In this document: one piece after another, positions 22,634 to 33,950 of the stretch
How positions within the stretch are numbered: the first letter of the stretch is position 1
How the letters are laid out: each line of letters begins with the position of its first letter
From: Ampelocalamus luodianensis
Taxonomy: Eukaryota; Streptophyta; Magnoliopsida; Poales; Poaceae
Direction of reading: 5' to 3'
Length of the DNA stretch: 64,000 nt
NCBI GenBank assembly: GCA_036346255.1
Contig: CM070628.1
Coordinates: forward strand, 26,861,840-26,925,839
Notes under the pieces: generated by a model
The model's input: the letters and a program-made list of their open reading frames with translations, nothing else
What the model was told of the DNA's origin: nothing
Database searches by the model: none
Program-made: the position numbers and the translations under genes

Positions 22634-24272
22634 CTCACGAGGAGGGAAATATTCGGACGGTACGGTTGCCGCAGCCATCCACAGCTGCAGATCGCGAGAT
22701 GAACGGCTCGGAGCGCATCTCCCTTCGGAGAGTCCGATTGCACTCGTGATCGCAGCCGCAGATCTGGCGATGGACGATCCAGAATGATTAGGGAACCGGA
22801 CGGTCCGAATGCACTCCAGATCTGGGCCGTTGATCCCGAGATCGACGGTGGCTTTTGATCACAGCGCAAATTGAAGTGCTGACAAGCGGGGACCACTGTC
22901 AGTGACCTCAAGTCGCGCATGCGGGGTTTTGACACACGTGCATAGTGCAAGCGGGCCCACCTGGCAGTGACGCAAACTGACGGCTTAAGACACATTAATT
23001 GCTAACCAATGATTAGCAATTAATGACCCCATATTCTGTCTTTAAGAACCCCGGACTGAGGTTTAAGGCCTACGGGCCCACATGCCAGTGACCCAAAAGG
23101 TTATTCCCGACAGCCATTAATACTAACTCTTAATTAGTCAATGATTAAGTATTAATGGTGTCCGAAAGTGACCACCGAGCGCCAGCGGGGGCGATTTAAG
23201 GGGCTGGGCCCACACATCAGTGGCACAAAGGCTTGATTAGGGCATAATTAATACACTCAATGATTAACAATGATTAGGCATTAATTATGTCCTAAATAAT
23301 CGACAAAACGGAGATTACGCCAAAAAACCGGAGCGCATTCAACGGCTAGTCGCCGGTGACTTCGGCCGCGGCGACACCAACCAAGTACCAAAATGGACTC
23401 GCAATAACGTTGCGGACCTAATGGTGGCAACCTCGCCGGCGGTGAGGGACCAGAACGCCGGCTAGCCGGAAAAACGAAAATGGAGCTTTTACTGCAAACT
23501 TGAAAATAGCGAAAAGCTCCGCTGCAGTCCAAAGAAGCGTGTCCCAAGGCCTCTAGGGACTAATAAGAAGCTACCTTAATGGAGAGGAGCTTCAAAGATG
23601 GTCGGAGATGCTTGCCCACGGTGGAGACTTGCCGAAGTTGAGGAAGAAAGTTGGAAAAGTGCCCCCTGAGCAAAATGAGTGGTATCAAAGCATCAGTATA
23701 GCTTCATTATAGTCCACAGAAGCTACATGAGCAAACGAGTTGAAAATGGAGCACTCACCTGAGCTGAGAAAGAAGATGACCAAAATCGGCCGAATTTGAA
23801 CAAACCCCAAATTGGACAATTCCTGAGAATCAAATCCAAAATTAAGTGAGGGGATACATTCAAGATAGTGAGGAGATAATAATGGTGTAAAGAAATGTGA
23901 ACGAGAACCACTGGAACACCAAATTCACCACTGGAGCTCCACGGGTCAACAATGGTGGATTGTCGGTTTTGGGGTATTAAGCTCCACAATTGAAAATGGA
24001 GCTCAAGGGTAGTGTAAAGGGATACCAGTAGGTATTGAAGGTGCTTAAAAAACTTTGAAAGCATTAGGGTTTAGACCAAGAGCTTTTCGGGAGACATAGT
24101 GCAAAGCTCAAGACACGGCCGAAAGCAAAAAGGGGTGAAAATGATGGTGTTGGGTATGGTATGGCTGAAAGCACCTCTCACAACCCTAATGTTGGCTAGG
24201 GGCGGCTGTAGGGAGCATGAAATGACATCCCCATGCCCTAGATACTGCTCACACACGTCTGGAGGTGAGAGA

Positions 24273-27200
24273 TGTCGGGACCCAGAATTTTGATTCTGAA
24301 ACCCTCTGTGTATACTGCACTAGTCCAGGATCACGCTAGTGCACACAGTGTCAACATAGGTAAATATCGATCCACACAAGCGATAAATAAAGTAAACGAT
24401 TAGTTTGAATAACAAATAAGGGTTTTGACCTTATGGTCGAGTTTACACTTATTAAGCCACGCAGGGCTAACAAAGAATAAAACAGCAGCGGAACGGAAAT
24501 AACTCTAGCGTAGATCCCACCAATTCACCACAGGCAACCGACTGGGATCCAGACCTTAACGATAAACAACCTTCGGCGAACTCCTCCTCGAAAGCAGACG
24601 TAGACTCCTCCTCTTTTGTAGGTTTGGGCGCAAGTTTTACAACAAGCGTGAGTACACAACCGTACTCGCAAATCATACCACAGAATGCAATGTATAGATG
24701 CAGGCTTATTCCAAAGAAAAGGCTTCTGTGGTTCTTTTGCATAAAAGCAACATTTGCAATTGAATACGAATAATAGATTGAAAGCATAATTCAAAACAAA
24801 TAGACAATACTAATTTAACAGTTGTTTCCACAAAGACACACAGCTAAACAAATTATTTCACATAGCCATATGATTGAGGTCACACAGCTCCCATCCCAAT
24901 ATTTTATGAAAACTACCCCTTGTGTGAAATCCCCGAGCATGTCCATGACCGCAGACGCGGCTATTCGAATAGATTGTTTAACACTCTGCAGAGGTTGTAC
25001 ACTTTACCCACAAGATACAACTAGTGTAGCAAGCACTAATCATAACAAAACGGTTCAGAAACTTCATCTCAAACATTGACATTCTCAGTGTGCTTACAAA
25101 CCGCTATGCCAATCCAAACGAAGCGCTTTGGCATAACACACACCGCTGGACAGGGAAGCGGCGAACCGTCCCGCGATGCAACCACTAAGTAGTCAAACCT
25201 CCACCCTGTCACACAGCCAAACCTATCCACCTAAACATCAATGCCGAGAATCCATAACTTACTAAGTTAGGCCGTCCCATACCGGGCATGTGGTCGCATG
25301 ATGAAGGCTCGGTTCAATGGCGCACAAAGTTAAGTCCTTAATTGACCAAGGCAAGACTTCCAATTTCTAACTAAATCACAAAGATTTTCATTCCCATCAC
25401 AAAGCCCACCATATCACAAAGCTTCCACCACTTGCCTCGGTCTAAATCCTTTACCACCCGTTGGTTTTAGTGCAACACATGCCATCCACAAAGTAATAGC
25501 ACACAAGATACACGCTTTTATCACATAGTTCCATAGTCACTTAGTCATAATTAATAATTGCAACTTTTATGAGATGTGAGACTCGTAGCATGGCTAAGCA
25601 ATTGTACTCGCATCTAACCAACCCACGTTGGTGCTACAATATTACCAACTGATAACCAATCTAGGGTGACAAGGGATTATGACATACAAGGCCAAGGTGT
25701 GATAACAAATTTGGATAATAACTATACCCAAAGCATTTAAATAAATAATTAAAATAGAATGCAGTACTTTGAAGTAAAGTAATTTGAAAACTGGGTTCAA
25801 GGTGATCAAAGGTATGACTTGCCATGGAAAAGGTCTATGTACTGGTCCTGATCTTGGGGTGCTCCTTCTTCCACAAAATTCCCCGACGAATCGACGTCTA
25901 CTCGCAAACGAAACAAATAAACAAAACAAATAAATAACAGAGACAAAACAAGCTCCACAAATTAAATAAAAATCTCAGATAAACAAAGCTTGAATTTAGA
26001 TAAATTTAGAAATTTGAATGGGCTCAATCGGAGTTAGGATGCAAAAGTTATGAGCTCGAAGATTGAATCTAAAAGAAACCCTAATTTGGATTTTCCGAAT
26101 TTTCGAATTATTTCTCGAAGAAAATCGGATTATTGCGCAATCTTGACGCCGCCAAGAACGTTCGGACGGGGTGACAAATGGCTCGACAGTGGGACCCACA
26201 TGTCGCTGAGATAGTGCATCGTGGACCAAGTCCACGCGAGATGGATCTAGGGTTAGGGTTGCGGTGGCACGCGGCGCCGATCGGCGGTCGACGCTGGCCG
26301 CCACGTAGAGCGACCTGGCGCGGTGAGGTGGCGGTCGACGGACCGCCACGCCGACCAAACGTCGGCGAGGTCCGCGACCCGGTTTTAGCGACGGCGGCGA
26401 TTAGGCGACTACGAAGATGCGCATCTGGACCGGCGCGACACGACGAAGGTGGTGACGCGGTTAGATCTCGTCGGCGACGACCACGACGGCGGCGGTGACG
26501 AGCTAAGCGGCGGGGCGGCATGGCTTGAAGAGGCGCGCGCATCATGTAGGCCGTGATGCGGCGAGCTCGAGGCTAGGCTTGGTGGTGACCAGGGCTCACC
26601 GACGGCGGCGCAATCTGGCGAAGAGCTCCTCGGCAGCGCTAGTGTTCGAGCTTCAATCCCGGCGAAAAGGCGGCGCTCTAGGGTTCCTGGTTTTGGGGAA
26701 AAGGCGGCTAGGGTTGAGGCGATCCTCGTGACACGGTCACGGCTTTAAATAGGGCCCGGGAGCGAGGGATCCGCGAAGGCACGGCGCACAGTCATGCTTC
26801 TGACACTGGGCCGAGGAGTCCACGACGAAGATGATGAATAGTACGCCTCGAGGGCCCACAGTCGATGGCGGCTCGGGCGCAGTGCGTGGCGGCGGTGCGG
26901 CTGCGGGTGAACGGCAGGCCGCAAGACGCGCGCATGGAGAGGCGGCATGGCTGCGGGGTTTTGGCTGAGGAAAGCGGGCCGCGCGTGGGAAAAGGAGTTG
27001 GGCTGGGAAGATTCGGCCCGAAAGGATTTCTGAGATTTTAAATAGTTTTTCTATTTTATAAATTACCAGAAATTCAAATAAGCAATAGAAAAATAGCAAA
27101 TGAACTCAGAAAAATTCTAGAAAAATCTAGAAAATATATGTGAGCACATAGAACCCAAATAAAATAGTATTGGCTAATGTTCAAGTTGGGATTATTCACA

Positions 27201-27327
27201 TTAAATGTTTTTGTTTGTAAAGTCCAATATTAAGCTTTAAAACTTAAAAACAAATAAATCCAAATGGTGAATTTTTCCCCACTAACTATTTAAATGATTT
27301 TTAAGCTCTGAAAATTGGGATGTTACA
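24273..27327 (-). mobile_element. Solo LTR C (about 3.05 kb, same family as the nested Tekay element)
   Basis: Left edge TGTCGGGACCCAG, right edge TTGGGATGTTACA; read on the minus strand it is TGTAACATCCC...GGGTCCCGACA. It aligns along its whole length with the LTRs at 35,619-38,623 and 44,214-47,224. Flanks are AGAGA (left) and GGAGA (right), a 5-bp TSD with one change. It is inserted in LTR B. A minus-strand TATA-like box is at 26,743-26,751. GC-rich ORFs at 26,108-26,731 are antisense or chance. Confidence 0.85.
26743..26751 (-). promoter_or_regulatory. TATA-like box of LTR C
   Basis: The minus strand reads TATTTAAAG. Its place in the LTR matches the TATAAAAG box of the two related LTRs at 37,950 and 46,545. 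Confidence 0.5.
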
Positions 27328-27508
27328 GGAGATGACTCAAATTGCACTTGGGCAATTTCGGGCCGTTGGATTGATCGTGGACGGCTGAGATCTCCCCAGC
27401 CTTTTAGGTTTTAAACATCAATAGAGGAGATCGTGAGACCACGATCAAGAATGGACGGCCACGATTGGAAAGCCCTCCGGAAGGTCCGAATGTTTCAGAC
27501 GATCAGGA

Positions 27509-27530
27509 CGGTTGGATCGAGATCCAACGG
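27509..27530. repeat. Palindrome in the right part of LTR B
   Basis: GTTGGATC-GA-GATCCAAC, perfect arms, same motif as the other two LTR palindromes. Confidence 0.6.
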
Positions 27531-28179
27531 TTCAAATTGAATAGCGCATTCCCACGGTCCGAATGTTTACGCGAAGCTAGGCCGTGCGATAAGGATCCAA
27601 CGGTGGAGATTCAACGAGCGCTCTTAAAGGAGGCTCCGTGCAGTTAGTTGACTGGACCAAGACAAGAGGCTCGAGCCCGAAGTTCGACTCAACCAGCGCA
27701 CGATGAAATCGGGTTTTGAGTTTTAATTTGAGTGACTTTGAGGATTTATTTGAGATAGCAAAGCAACTCCAAAAATTATGAAATTTTTACTGGAGCTTGC
27801 TAACTCGTATATTAACCTTGTATAAAATTTTCAGAGGTTTTTATGTCGTATGTTTTCGTCAAAATAATGCAAGGCTCGTTTAAGGTTTGGCTGCCCTCTA
27901 ACAATATTCAAACAATTTCTAAAAATTGTGAAATTTTTCAGAGAGGTCACATACCATCCCAGGAACTTAGGAAAAATATTACCAAAGGATGATGACAAGA
28001 TATGAGATGAATGTTTTTGGAAGACAAGGTTTGGATCAAAAGACTTGTGACTTTGTATTTCCATAACTTCTTACAACAATTGTTCAAAGCACACAGGGAA
28101 ATACAAGATGTAAGAAAAAGTTTTAATTTCTACTCATTTTCTTACATTTGAAACACAAGTCCAAAATTGGGATGTTACA

Positions 28180-28296
28180 ATAACAGACAAGACACGCGAA
28201 AGTTGTGAGTTGAGTTGTTCCTCCAAAACTCTAGCCGTCATCTTCTTAAGAGAGGCTTCCCGTGCGACTTGGTACTAGCACACCGGCGTACGGCGT
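28180..28296. repeat. Left part of a small copia-like LTR repeat (split by insertion)
   Basis: This 117-bp piece and 51,105-51,453 together match 54,490-54,927 (shared GACTTGG, GCTAGCACACCGGCGT and so on). It ends with GGCGT (28,292-28,296), the left TSD of the Sirevirus-like element; GGCGT reappears at 51,105-51,109. Confidence 0.75.
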
Positions 28297-29091
28297 TGTA
28301 AGATCGAGTAGGCCGACTAGAGGGGGGTGAATAGGCGTTTTAAAACTCTTAAAAGCTATAACCGATTTCTAATGCGGAAGCTAAATATCAATTCGGTTTA
28401 GCCTAAATCAACCAAGTTCACTAAGTGCACCAACAATACAAGTCAATAATAAATACAACAATTTAGTAAAGACTTGTAAGCTATCAACTAATGATATGAT
28501 TAACCAAGCACATACAAGATAGCAATCATACAAATGAATAAGCAATTATATAATGAATGTAAATTGCACAAAATAAAGCATATGAAAGCTAATCACAAGA
28601 AGCACACGAGACACAATGATGTTTTACCGTGGTGGTCGGAGACTTGCTGGTCTCCCATAATCCACGTTGAGGGAAACCCAAACCAATTGGGTCGGCTCCA
28701 CAAATTAAGCCTTCCTCCGAGGTATTAACCACCTCGCTCCACTAGGGTTGCTCTTACTCCACTCCGGAGATGGCGAGCACCAAGCCACTTACAAACGCCC
28801 GGGTCTTCTCACAAGCTTCACTTGAGAAGATCACCGACGCACGACACCTCCACGCCGTCTAGGTGTCGGCAAACACCAAGAGTAACAAGTCACCAACTTT
28901 CACTTGAACCAATCAAGTGTCAAAGCTCTCGTCGATATTAAATCCACCACCTAATGCAACACATGCAATAGGATTTGCCTCTCAAACCTCACTAAGTGCA
29001 ACACATGCACAAATGGGAGTAGAGGGCTTGCTCTTAGCTCAAAGGAACTCAATGGGGGCACCAAAGAACTCTCCTCACACACTAAGGTGGG

Positions 29092-29099
29092 TATTTATA
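29092..29099 (-). promoter_or_regulatory. TATA box of the left Sirevirus-like LTR
   Basis: The minus strand reads TATAAATA in GGGCTATAAATACCC context. The GGTCnGACCG cluster lies directly upstream in the direction of transcription. Confidence 0.65.
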
Positions 29100-29139
29100 G
29101 CCCACACACAAAAACTAGCCGTTGGGAGAAGATTCCAGA

Positions 29140-29530
29140 GAATCTGGACAAAACCGGTCTGACCGCCAACTAATGGCCGGTCGGATCGCCCAAGTGCCAA
29201 CGGCTATAAAACTAGCCGTTGGACTCACAATCGGTCTGACCGCAAGCCAATGGCCGGTCAGACCGCTCAGACCGGTCAGACCACCCGAGAGGCCGGTCCG
29301 ACCGCTCGACTGAGCAACCGATCAAATCAGAAAACATCTCTTCTGGAAAACACGTACCGCCATACAAATTTGGGTACTACCACACTCCGGTAGTACCGTT
29401 TCAAACGCCCAGTACTACCGCACTCCGGTAGTAACGATTCTTCACGGCCGGTACAACCGTAGGGCCGGGCGATCATTCAACCTATGGCGGCGATCACTAC
29501 CACGGCCGATCGCTACCAGAGGCGGTCAGA
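29140..29530. repeat. Cluster of GGTCnGACCG palindromic motifs (left LTR)
   Basis: About a dozen copies of GGTCTGACCG, GGTCGGACCG, GGTCAGACCG and close variants, together with GGTAGTACCG-type units (29,380-29,440). All are palindromic or nearly so. They lie upstream of the TATA box, so they are candidate regulatory sites, but no factor can be named. Confidence 0.75.
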
Positions 29531-31108
29531 CCGCCAACAGTTACCAAGACTGAGATCAAACTTTGTACATTTGCTTCAACTCAATTTGCAAAATATATTT
29601 GCCAATTGATGTAACATGTACACAAGAGATGAAAGCTAGATTCTCAACAAATCACAAAAACACATTTTGCCAACTTTTAGAATCAAGCCACAAGAAATAA
29701 GGTACATGGACTTAAACCGTTTGCAAAACACATTTACAAACTAAAGTCACATGCTACAAGGATTAACCATGAGCCACAACTATTTGCAAAACACATTCGC
29801 AAATGTAGGCAACATGTTAAGTTGAGCTAGAGCAAACACAATGAGCTTATCAACACATGACTAACTCAAGTTACTGATTAAGACCCCTCTTAATAGTACG
29901 GCAACCTATTCTAACAATCCGGTCTCCAACCAAACACCGAGACCGGTAAAAGACTAGGAACAAATCCTTAGCCCTAGCTAGTCATATCTTTTCCTCGCGC
30001 AACTACTTGAAACTTGATGACGCACATCCTTACTTCAAGTCCGGGTTATTGACTCAATGTCCATCAACATATGATGACATCTTTCATTTCAAGTCTTGAC
30101 ATGCATCAACTTATGATGCACTATTCACTTGACCTCCATCAACACATGATGGATTCTTCTTGTGTTGTCGATCAAATCATGATCATTTCCACTTCTTAAA
30201 CTTGATATGCATCAATGCGTGATACATCCTTTACTCCAAGCTCTTTACTTCAATATCATCAACCCATGATTATATTCTTCTCTTTATATCATCAACACAT
30301 GATGATATTCTTCTTCTTCGAAAATCTTGACTTGATGACGATCAACTCATGATGTCATCCAACGTCTTTAATCACATGGAACATAACCTATTTCACCAAC
30401 TTATAGAAAACGTTAATTCCACAATATGATTATCATAAATTACCACATCAAACCATTAACTGATAATGGTGGGACAAGATACCGCAATCTTTCCCTCTTT
30501 GGTAATTGATGACAACCAACATAATTACAGATAATTGAATATAATTGGTATGAGTATATATGAACTACATATGTTATATATACTCAAAGGATATATGAGC
30601 TTATATGAACTACGCAAGTCTCATATGCTCATATGGATATATACGAACTATACTAGTTGTATATATTCAAGGATATGGGTATATATAAACTACACAAGTT
30701 ACATATACTCATATAAATATATTAACTACACAAGTTAAATATATTCAAGGATATATTTCAAAGTAAAGATCCTAAGTATATGTGGACATAAGAATATGGA
30801 TCAATACTAATGAAACCACAAGATATAGAGTGAACTCCCCCTAAATGTGTGCATACACAAATGTGTAATAAAGACATATGCACATATTCAAGTTAACCTT
30901 TTGGTGAAGTTCAACCTATATTTTGAGTCCGAGGAATGCAACAAGATATAATAAAATGATGTCGAATGCATACCTCATTTGATTTTTACCTCTTTATCTA
31001 TTTGAGACTAAACAGTAGATATAGCAAAAAGAGTGTTAGTCTCATAAATAGATTTGTCATTAATAACCAAAACTCTATTAACATATAATGGCGGGTCTAG
31101 ATTCTTCA

Positions 31109-31897
31109 AGCTCCCCCTTTTTGGTAATTGATGACAAATCCTTTATCAATAGCCACATTTGGATATTATCAACATATATTGAGTATTTAAGCTATTGAAA
31201 TGTAAACCATGCATATAATGTATTCATTAAGCATATGAGGAAGACATGTATAATATTTGATACACAACCAAATGTGGAAAGATATTGATTCAACATTCTC
31301 CCCCTTTTGGCATTAATCACCAAAAAAATCGAATCAACCTTAAGCCAGAATAAAAGATTTTACATAACAGAGAGCTTGGCAAGAGAGATCAATTAAACAT
31401 TTCCCCTTTTAAAGACAAGATAGGGTTCTTTAGAGACTTTTGAAATTTTCTACAGCCAAGAACCAACAGAGATAAAACTCCCCCTAAACATGTGCATGAA
31501 AGGAATACATGCACAAGAAGATTTTTATGAAATTTTGACGGAGTTTTCTCTAAACAAAGAAACCAAGGGAGCATGACAATTGATAATCAAGATATGAGTA
31601 CTCATGCAACAACAATAGAGATTCAATCAATAACATAATTCAGACAAGGACAATAATCATAATTCATAACATTCACATTCACATAACCAACGAGTCTGAC
31701 TACAATTAAGATCAACACAGGGTTCAATAAGCTCACATATATAACAAAAGATAACATAAAGCTTATCCCACAATACAAGGTCTATCGACCTACATATGAA
31801 AAGATAGAGTCTAAGATGGAGGAGCATCCATCAAAGATGGAGGAGCAGCAGCTGATGTGGATGGAAGATCGTCCTGCTGAACACCTGAAGGGGTACG
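31109..31897 (-). other. 3' untranslated part of the Sirevirus-like internal region
   Basis: AT-rich and non-coding, between the stop of the 432-residue ORF and the LTR. It contains the repeated polypurine tracts. Confidence 0.6.
31111..31122 (-). other. Polypurine tract next to the 3' LTR (Sirevirus-like)
   Basis: The minus strand reads AAAAAGGGGGAG, preceded by TTTGTCATCAATTACC, and lies 2 nt from the LTR edge at 31,108. Further G-rich tracts occur at about 31,298-31,308 and 31,478-31,484; multiple tracts are typical of Sireviruses. Confidence 0.8.
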
Positions 31898-33196
31898 TCA
31901 ACGACTCCCAAACCTCTGATAAACAACTGGTACTCGCTGCTGCTGATACTCAGTGAGTCTCTCATCCATACGACTGACCCTCAAGTCTAGAGTATCCAAA
32001 CTGGCTCTAGTCTCTGCATGCATCTGATCATTTCTTGCATCCATAAGATCAAACCTGGCATCCATCCTCGTCTGAAGGCGCAAGAGAGCTACCAGAACTA
32101 CATCCTGCTCCTGAGGACCCTGCTGTCCTGGATGTCCCTGAGAGGATGATCCCTGCCCGTGATGCTGAAGAGGAGGTCGAGGAGGCACCTGAGGAGGAGG
32201 AGCATCTCTAGGCTTATACTCCTTATGCTCCATGTCACAGTCCTGATCGAAATCAATCTTGCTCTGAATGAGCTTCATAATATAGGGAGCAAAATAAATG
32301 CTTTTAGTCTTGTCTCCCTTAGATGTGGCAATCTCTCTGATGATCAAATCCATCACATCAAACCTTGTGCCATCCATAATATGTTTGATCACATTCCAGG
32401 CACGCCCATGTATTTCATCATTGTTTCCACTCCTAGGAAAGAATGATGCTCTCATAATTCTGTTAATCACACTGGGCAAGGGAAGAAGTCCAGTTACTCT
32501 TCCACTCACAAACTGATTTGCTTGATCATAAAATTCATCTACCTGAGTGAGGTCAAGAGATTCCTGAAGATGTACCTTTAGACCACTCGAATCTCCTAGA
32601 CTCAGGGCACTTATGAAATCATCTTTAGTTGCTTCCAACTTTTGATATCCAGCCATCCATTCAAGATAGTCATGATCAGGAGAAACATAGACTGTAGCAT
32701 AAAACTGTCTGATGGCTTTTGCATGAAAGTTGCACTGTAAAGAGACCAAAGATTCCAATCTGACAGCTCTAAACAATCTAAGCAAACCATTATAAACAGG
32801 ATTCTTGCTAATGTAGCTCCACTTCACAAAGCGATGGTTTGCAAATTTCTTCTTGGCATAGATGATTTGATAGACATGCTGTTGAAATAGGGTGTGGAAC
32901 ATACCCAAGGTGGCATCTCTAGGAAATCTGAACTGATTAATGTGACTCAGAATGGTATATTGTTCACTTTTGATTGTTGACACATCAAGTCCAATAAATT
33001 GACTTTGATCAGAAGCAATGTCTTCATTTTCATCATCATCCTCATCCTCATAATCATTTTCGCTGTTGTTATTGTCGTTGTTGCTGTCATCACTGTTGTT
33101 TTCTTCCTCTTCTCCTTCTTCTTCTACATTTTCCATTTCTTCATCTTCTGAGGAGGAGGGAGGTGCAGAGCGATTCACAATCCTCTTGTTCGGCAT
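31898..33196 (-). CDS. Extra ORF (432 aa) of the Sirevirus-like element, function unknown
   Basis: An intact minus-strand ORF downstream of gag, in the position where some Sireviruses carry an envelope-like gene. I place the start at the ATG at 33,196 (MPNKRIVNR); upstream in-frame codons to 33,331 include translated GGTCGGACCG motif sequence and are probably non-coding. Residues 15-62 are extremely acidic and Asn/Asp/Glu-rich. About 68-320 look folded and mostly helical (LGMFHTLFQQHVYQIIYAKK; PDHDYLEWMAGYQKL). Residues 330-365 are rich in Pro, Gln and Gly. Residues 366-420 form a heptad coiled coil (LLRLQTRMDARFDLMDARND; LDLRVSRMDERL). No signal peptide or membrane segment is visible, which argues against a true envelope. 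The layout resembles the broad class of plant 'putative transposon proteins' of retrotransposons; that link is an inference. The ORF is whole although gag in the same copy has two stops. Confidence 0.75.
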   Translation of the reverse strand: MPNKRIVNRSAPPSSSEDEEMENVEEEGEEEENNSDDSNNDNNNSENDYEDEDDDENEDIASDQSQFIGLDVSTIKSEQYTILSHINQFRFPRDATLGMFHTLFQQHVYQIIYAKKKFANHRFVKWSYISKNPVYNGLLRLFRAVRLESLVSLQCNFHAKAIRQFYATVYVSPDHDYLEWMAGYQKLEATKDDFISALSLGDSSGLKVHLQESLDLTQVDEFYDQANQFVSGRVTGLLPLPSVINRIMRASFFPRSGNNDEIHGRAWNVIKHIMDGTRFDVMDLIIREIATSKGDKTKSIYFAPYIMKLIQSKIDFDQDCDMEHKEYKPRDAPPPQVPPRPPLQHHGQGSSSQGHPGQQGPQEQDVVLVALLRLQTRMDARFDLMDARNDQMHAETRASLDTLDLRVSRMDERLTEYQQQRVPVVYQRFGSR

Positions 33197-33289
33197 CGTC
33201 GCTGAGAGATGATAACAAAGAATATCAAAAGGATTCAAGGAGTAAATTAACAAATATTTCATAATGCCATTTCCATTTTCCTCTGTCAC

Positions 33290-33950
33290 AGGCGGTCGGA
33301 CCGCTGGTATTACCGGTCGAACCGCCAGCATAAAGGTCGTACCAAAGATATACCACCGGTCAGACCGCCGGTGACAAATGACACATCAGATTTTGGGGAG
33401 AACCCAAAATTTGCAATTCTTGTTCAATGACATAGTGAGTATTAGTTAATCTAAACCTTATCTACTTGCAGGTCAAAAATTTGCCATCATAGTGAGGCAA
33501 ATCACAATGTGGGCGAAATGCAAGTAGAGAGAGGAGAGATTACCGGCTAGGAATGAGGAGATTAGTCCAAGGAGATGAACCCTTGAAGCAATTTGGAAAC
33601 AAATAGCCGGATTTCAAAAGAAGTCCCTCACCTAGGGTTTCATATTTCGGTGAGTAAAACCAACCAAAATACGAAAAGATTGAATCAAAGAGTAGAGGAG
33701 GTGAGGGAGATCATCTTGAATACCTTGGTGACTCAAGAAGATGTCCAAAGAGAGGGATCTGAGCCGGAGATGAAAGAAGCGACCGAAAGAGAGAGAGAGA
33801 AAAGTGTTTTCGGTTTGGAGAGGAAGTGAGGAAGGCTGCTGTTTGGGAGGAACTAAAAGGCACTTCACGCAAAATCGGTCAGACCGCTGGGTATGGCGGT
33901 TCGACCGATTTCAGCGGTCAGACCGCCAAGGTGGCGGGTCGATCGGGTTG
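33290..33950 (-). promoter_or_regulatory. Promoter-like region upstream of the extra ORF
   Basis: GGTCnGACCG motifs occur at about 33,292-33,371 and again at about 33,875-33,950, outside the LTRs but upstream of the 432-residue ORF. Between them, on the minus strand, are a CTCTCTCTCT-rich stretch (about 33,789-33,805) and AACCCTAGG, features common in plant 5' untranslated regions. I read this as a possible internal promoter and leader for the ORF. There is no clear TATA box, so confidence is limited. Confidence 0.4.

Larger units (their letters stand above)
20089..28179 (-). mobile_element. Solo LTR B (Tekay-type, about 5 kb) with a nested insertion
   Basis: Left edge TGTGAGACCCCGG, right edge GGGATGTTACA. 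It is flanked by a perfect 5-bp TSD ATAAC (20,084-20,088 and 28,180-28,184), proving a solo LTR left by recombination between the two LTRs of an element. Removing the nested solo LTR C (24,273-27,327) leaves about 5,036 bp, matching LTR A. The conserved GAGTAC...GTACTC hairpin is at 20,510-20,526. ORFs inside, such as 20,258-20,557 and 22,489-22,995, are not gene-like. Confidence 0.9.
28297..31108 (-). repeat. 3' LTR of the Sirevirus-like element
   Basis: 2,812 bp, starting TGTAAGATCG and ending ATTCTTCA on the plus strand. It is nearly identical in AT-rich parts to 48,321-51,104 but differs at many CTG/CAG/CCGG sites. It contains the motif cluster at 29,140-29,530 and a minus-strand TATA box. 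Confidence 0.9.

Noticed and set aside
26108..26731. GC-rich ORFs in solo LTR C
   Set aside because: They lie in the GC-rich middle of an LTR on both strands, are not conserved with the sister LTRs and have no domain.
29140..29530. CRISPR-like spaced repeats
   Set aside because: The repeats are 10-bp palindromes with irregular spacing in an LTR of a plant retrotransposon.
30535..30738. Repeated YELHMLYI / NYTSYIYS peptide (also at 50,531-50,734)
   Set aside because: Translation of an AT-rich ATATGAACTACA-type tandem in both Sirevirus-like LTRs; not a gene.
31898..33196. A true retroviral envelope gene
   Set aside because: Position fits, but there is no signal peptide, no membrane helix and no cleavage-type motif; only 'extra ORF' is supported.
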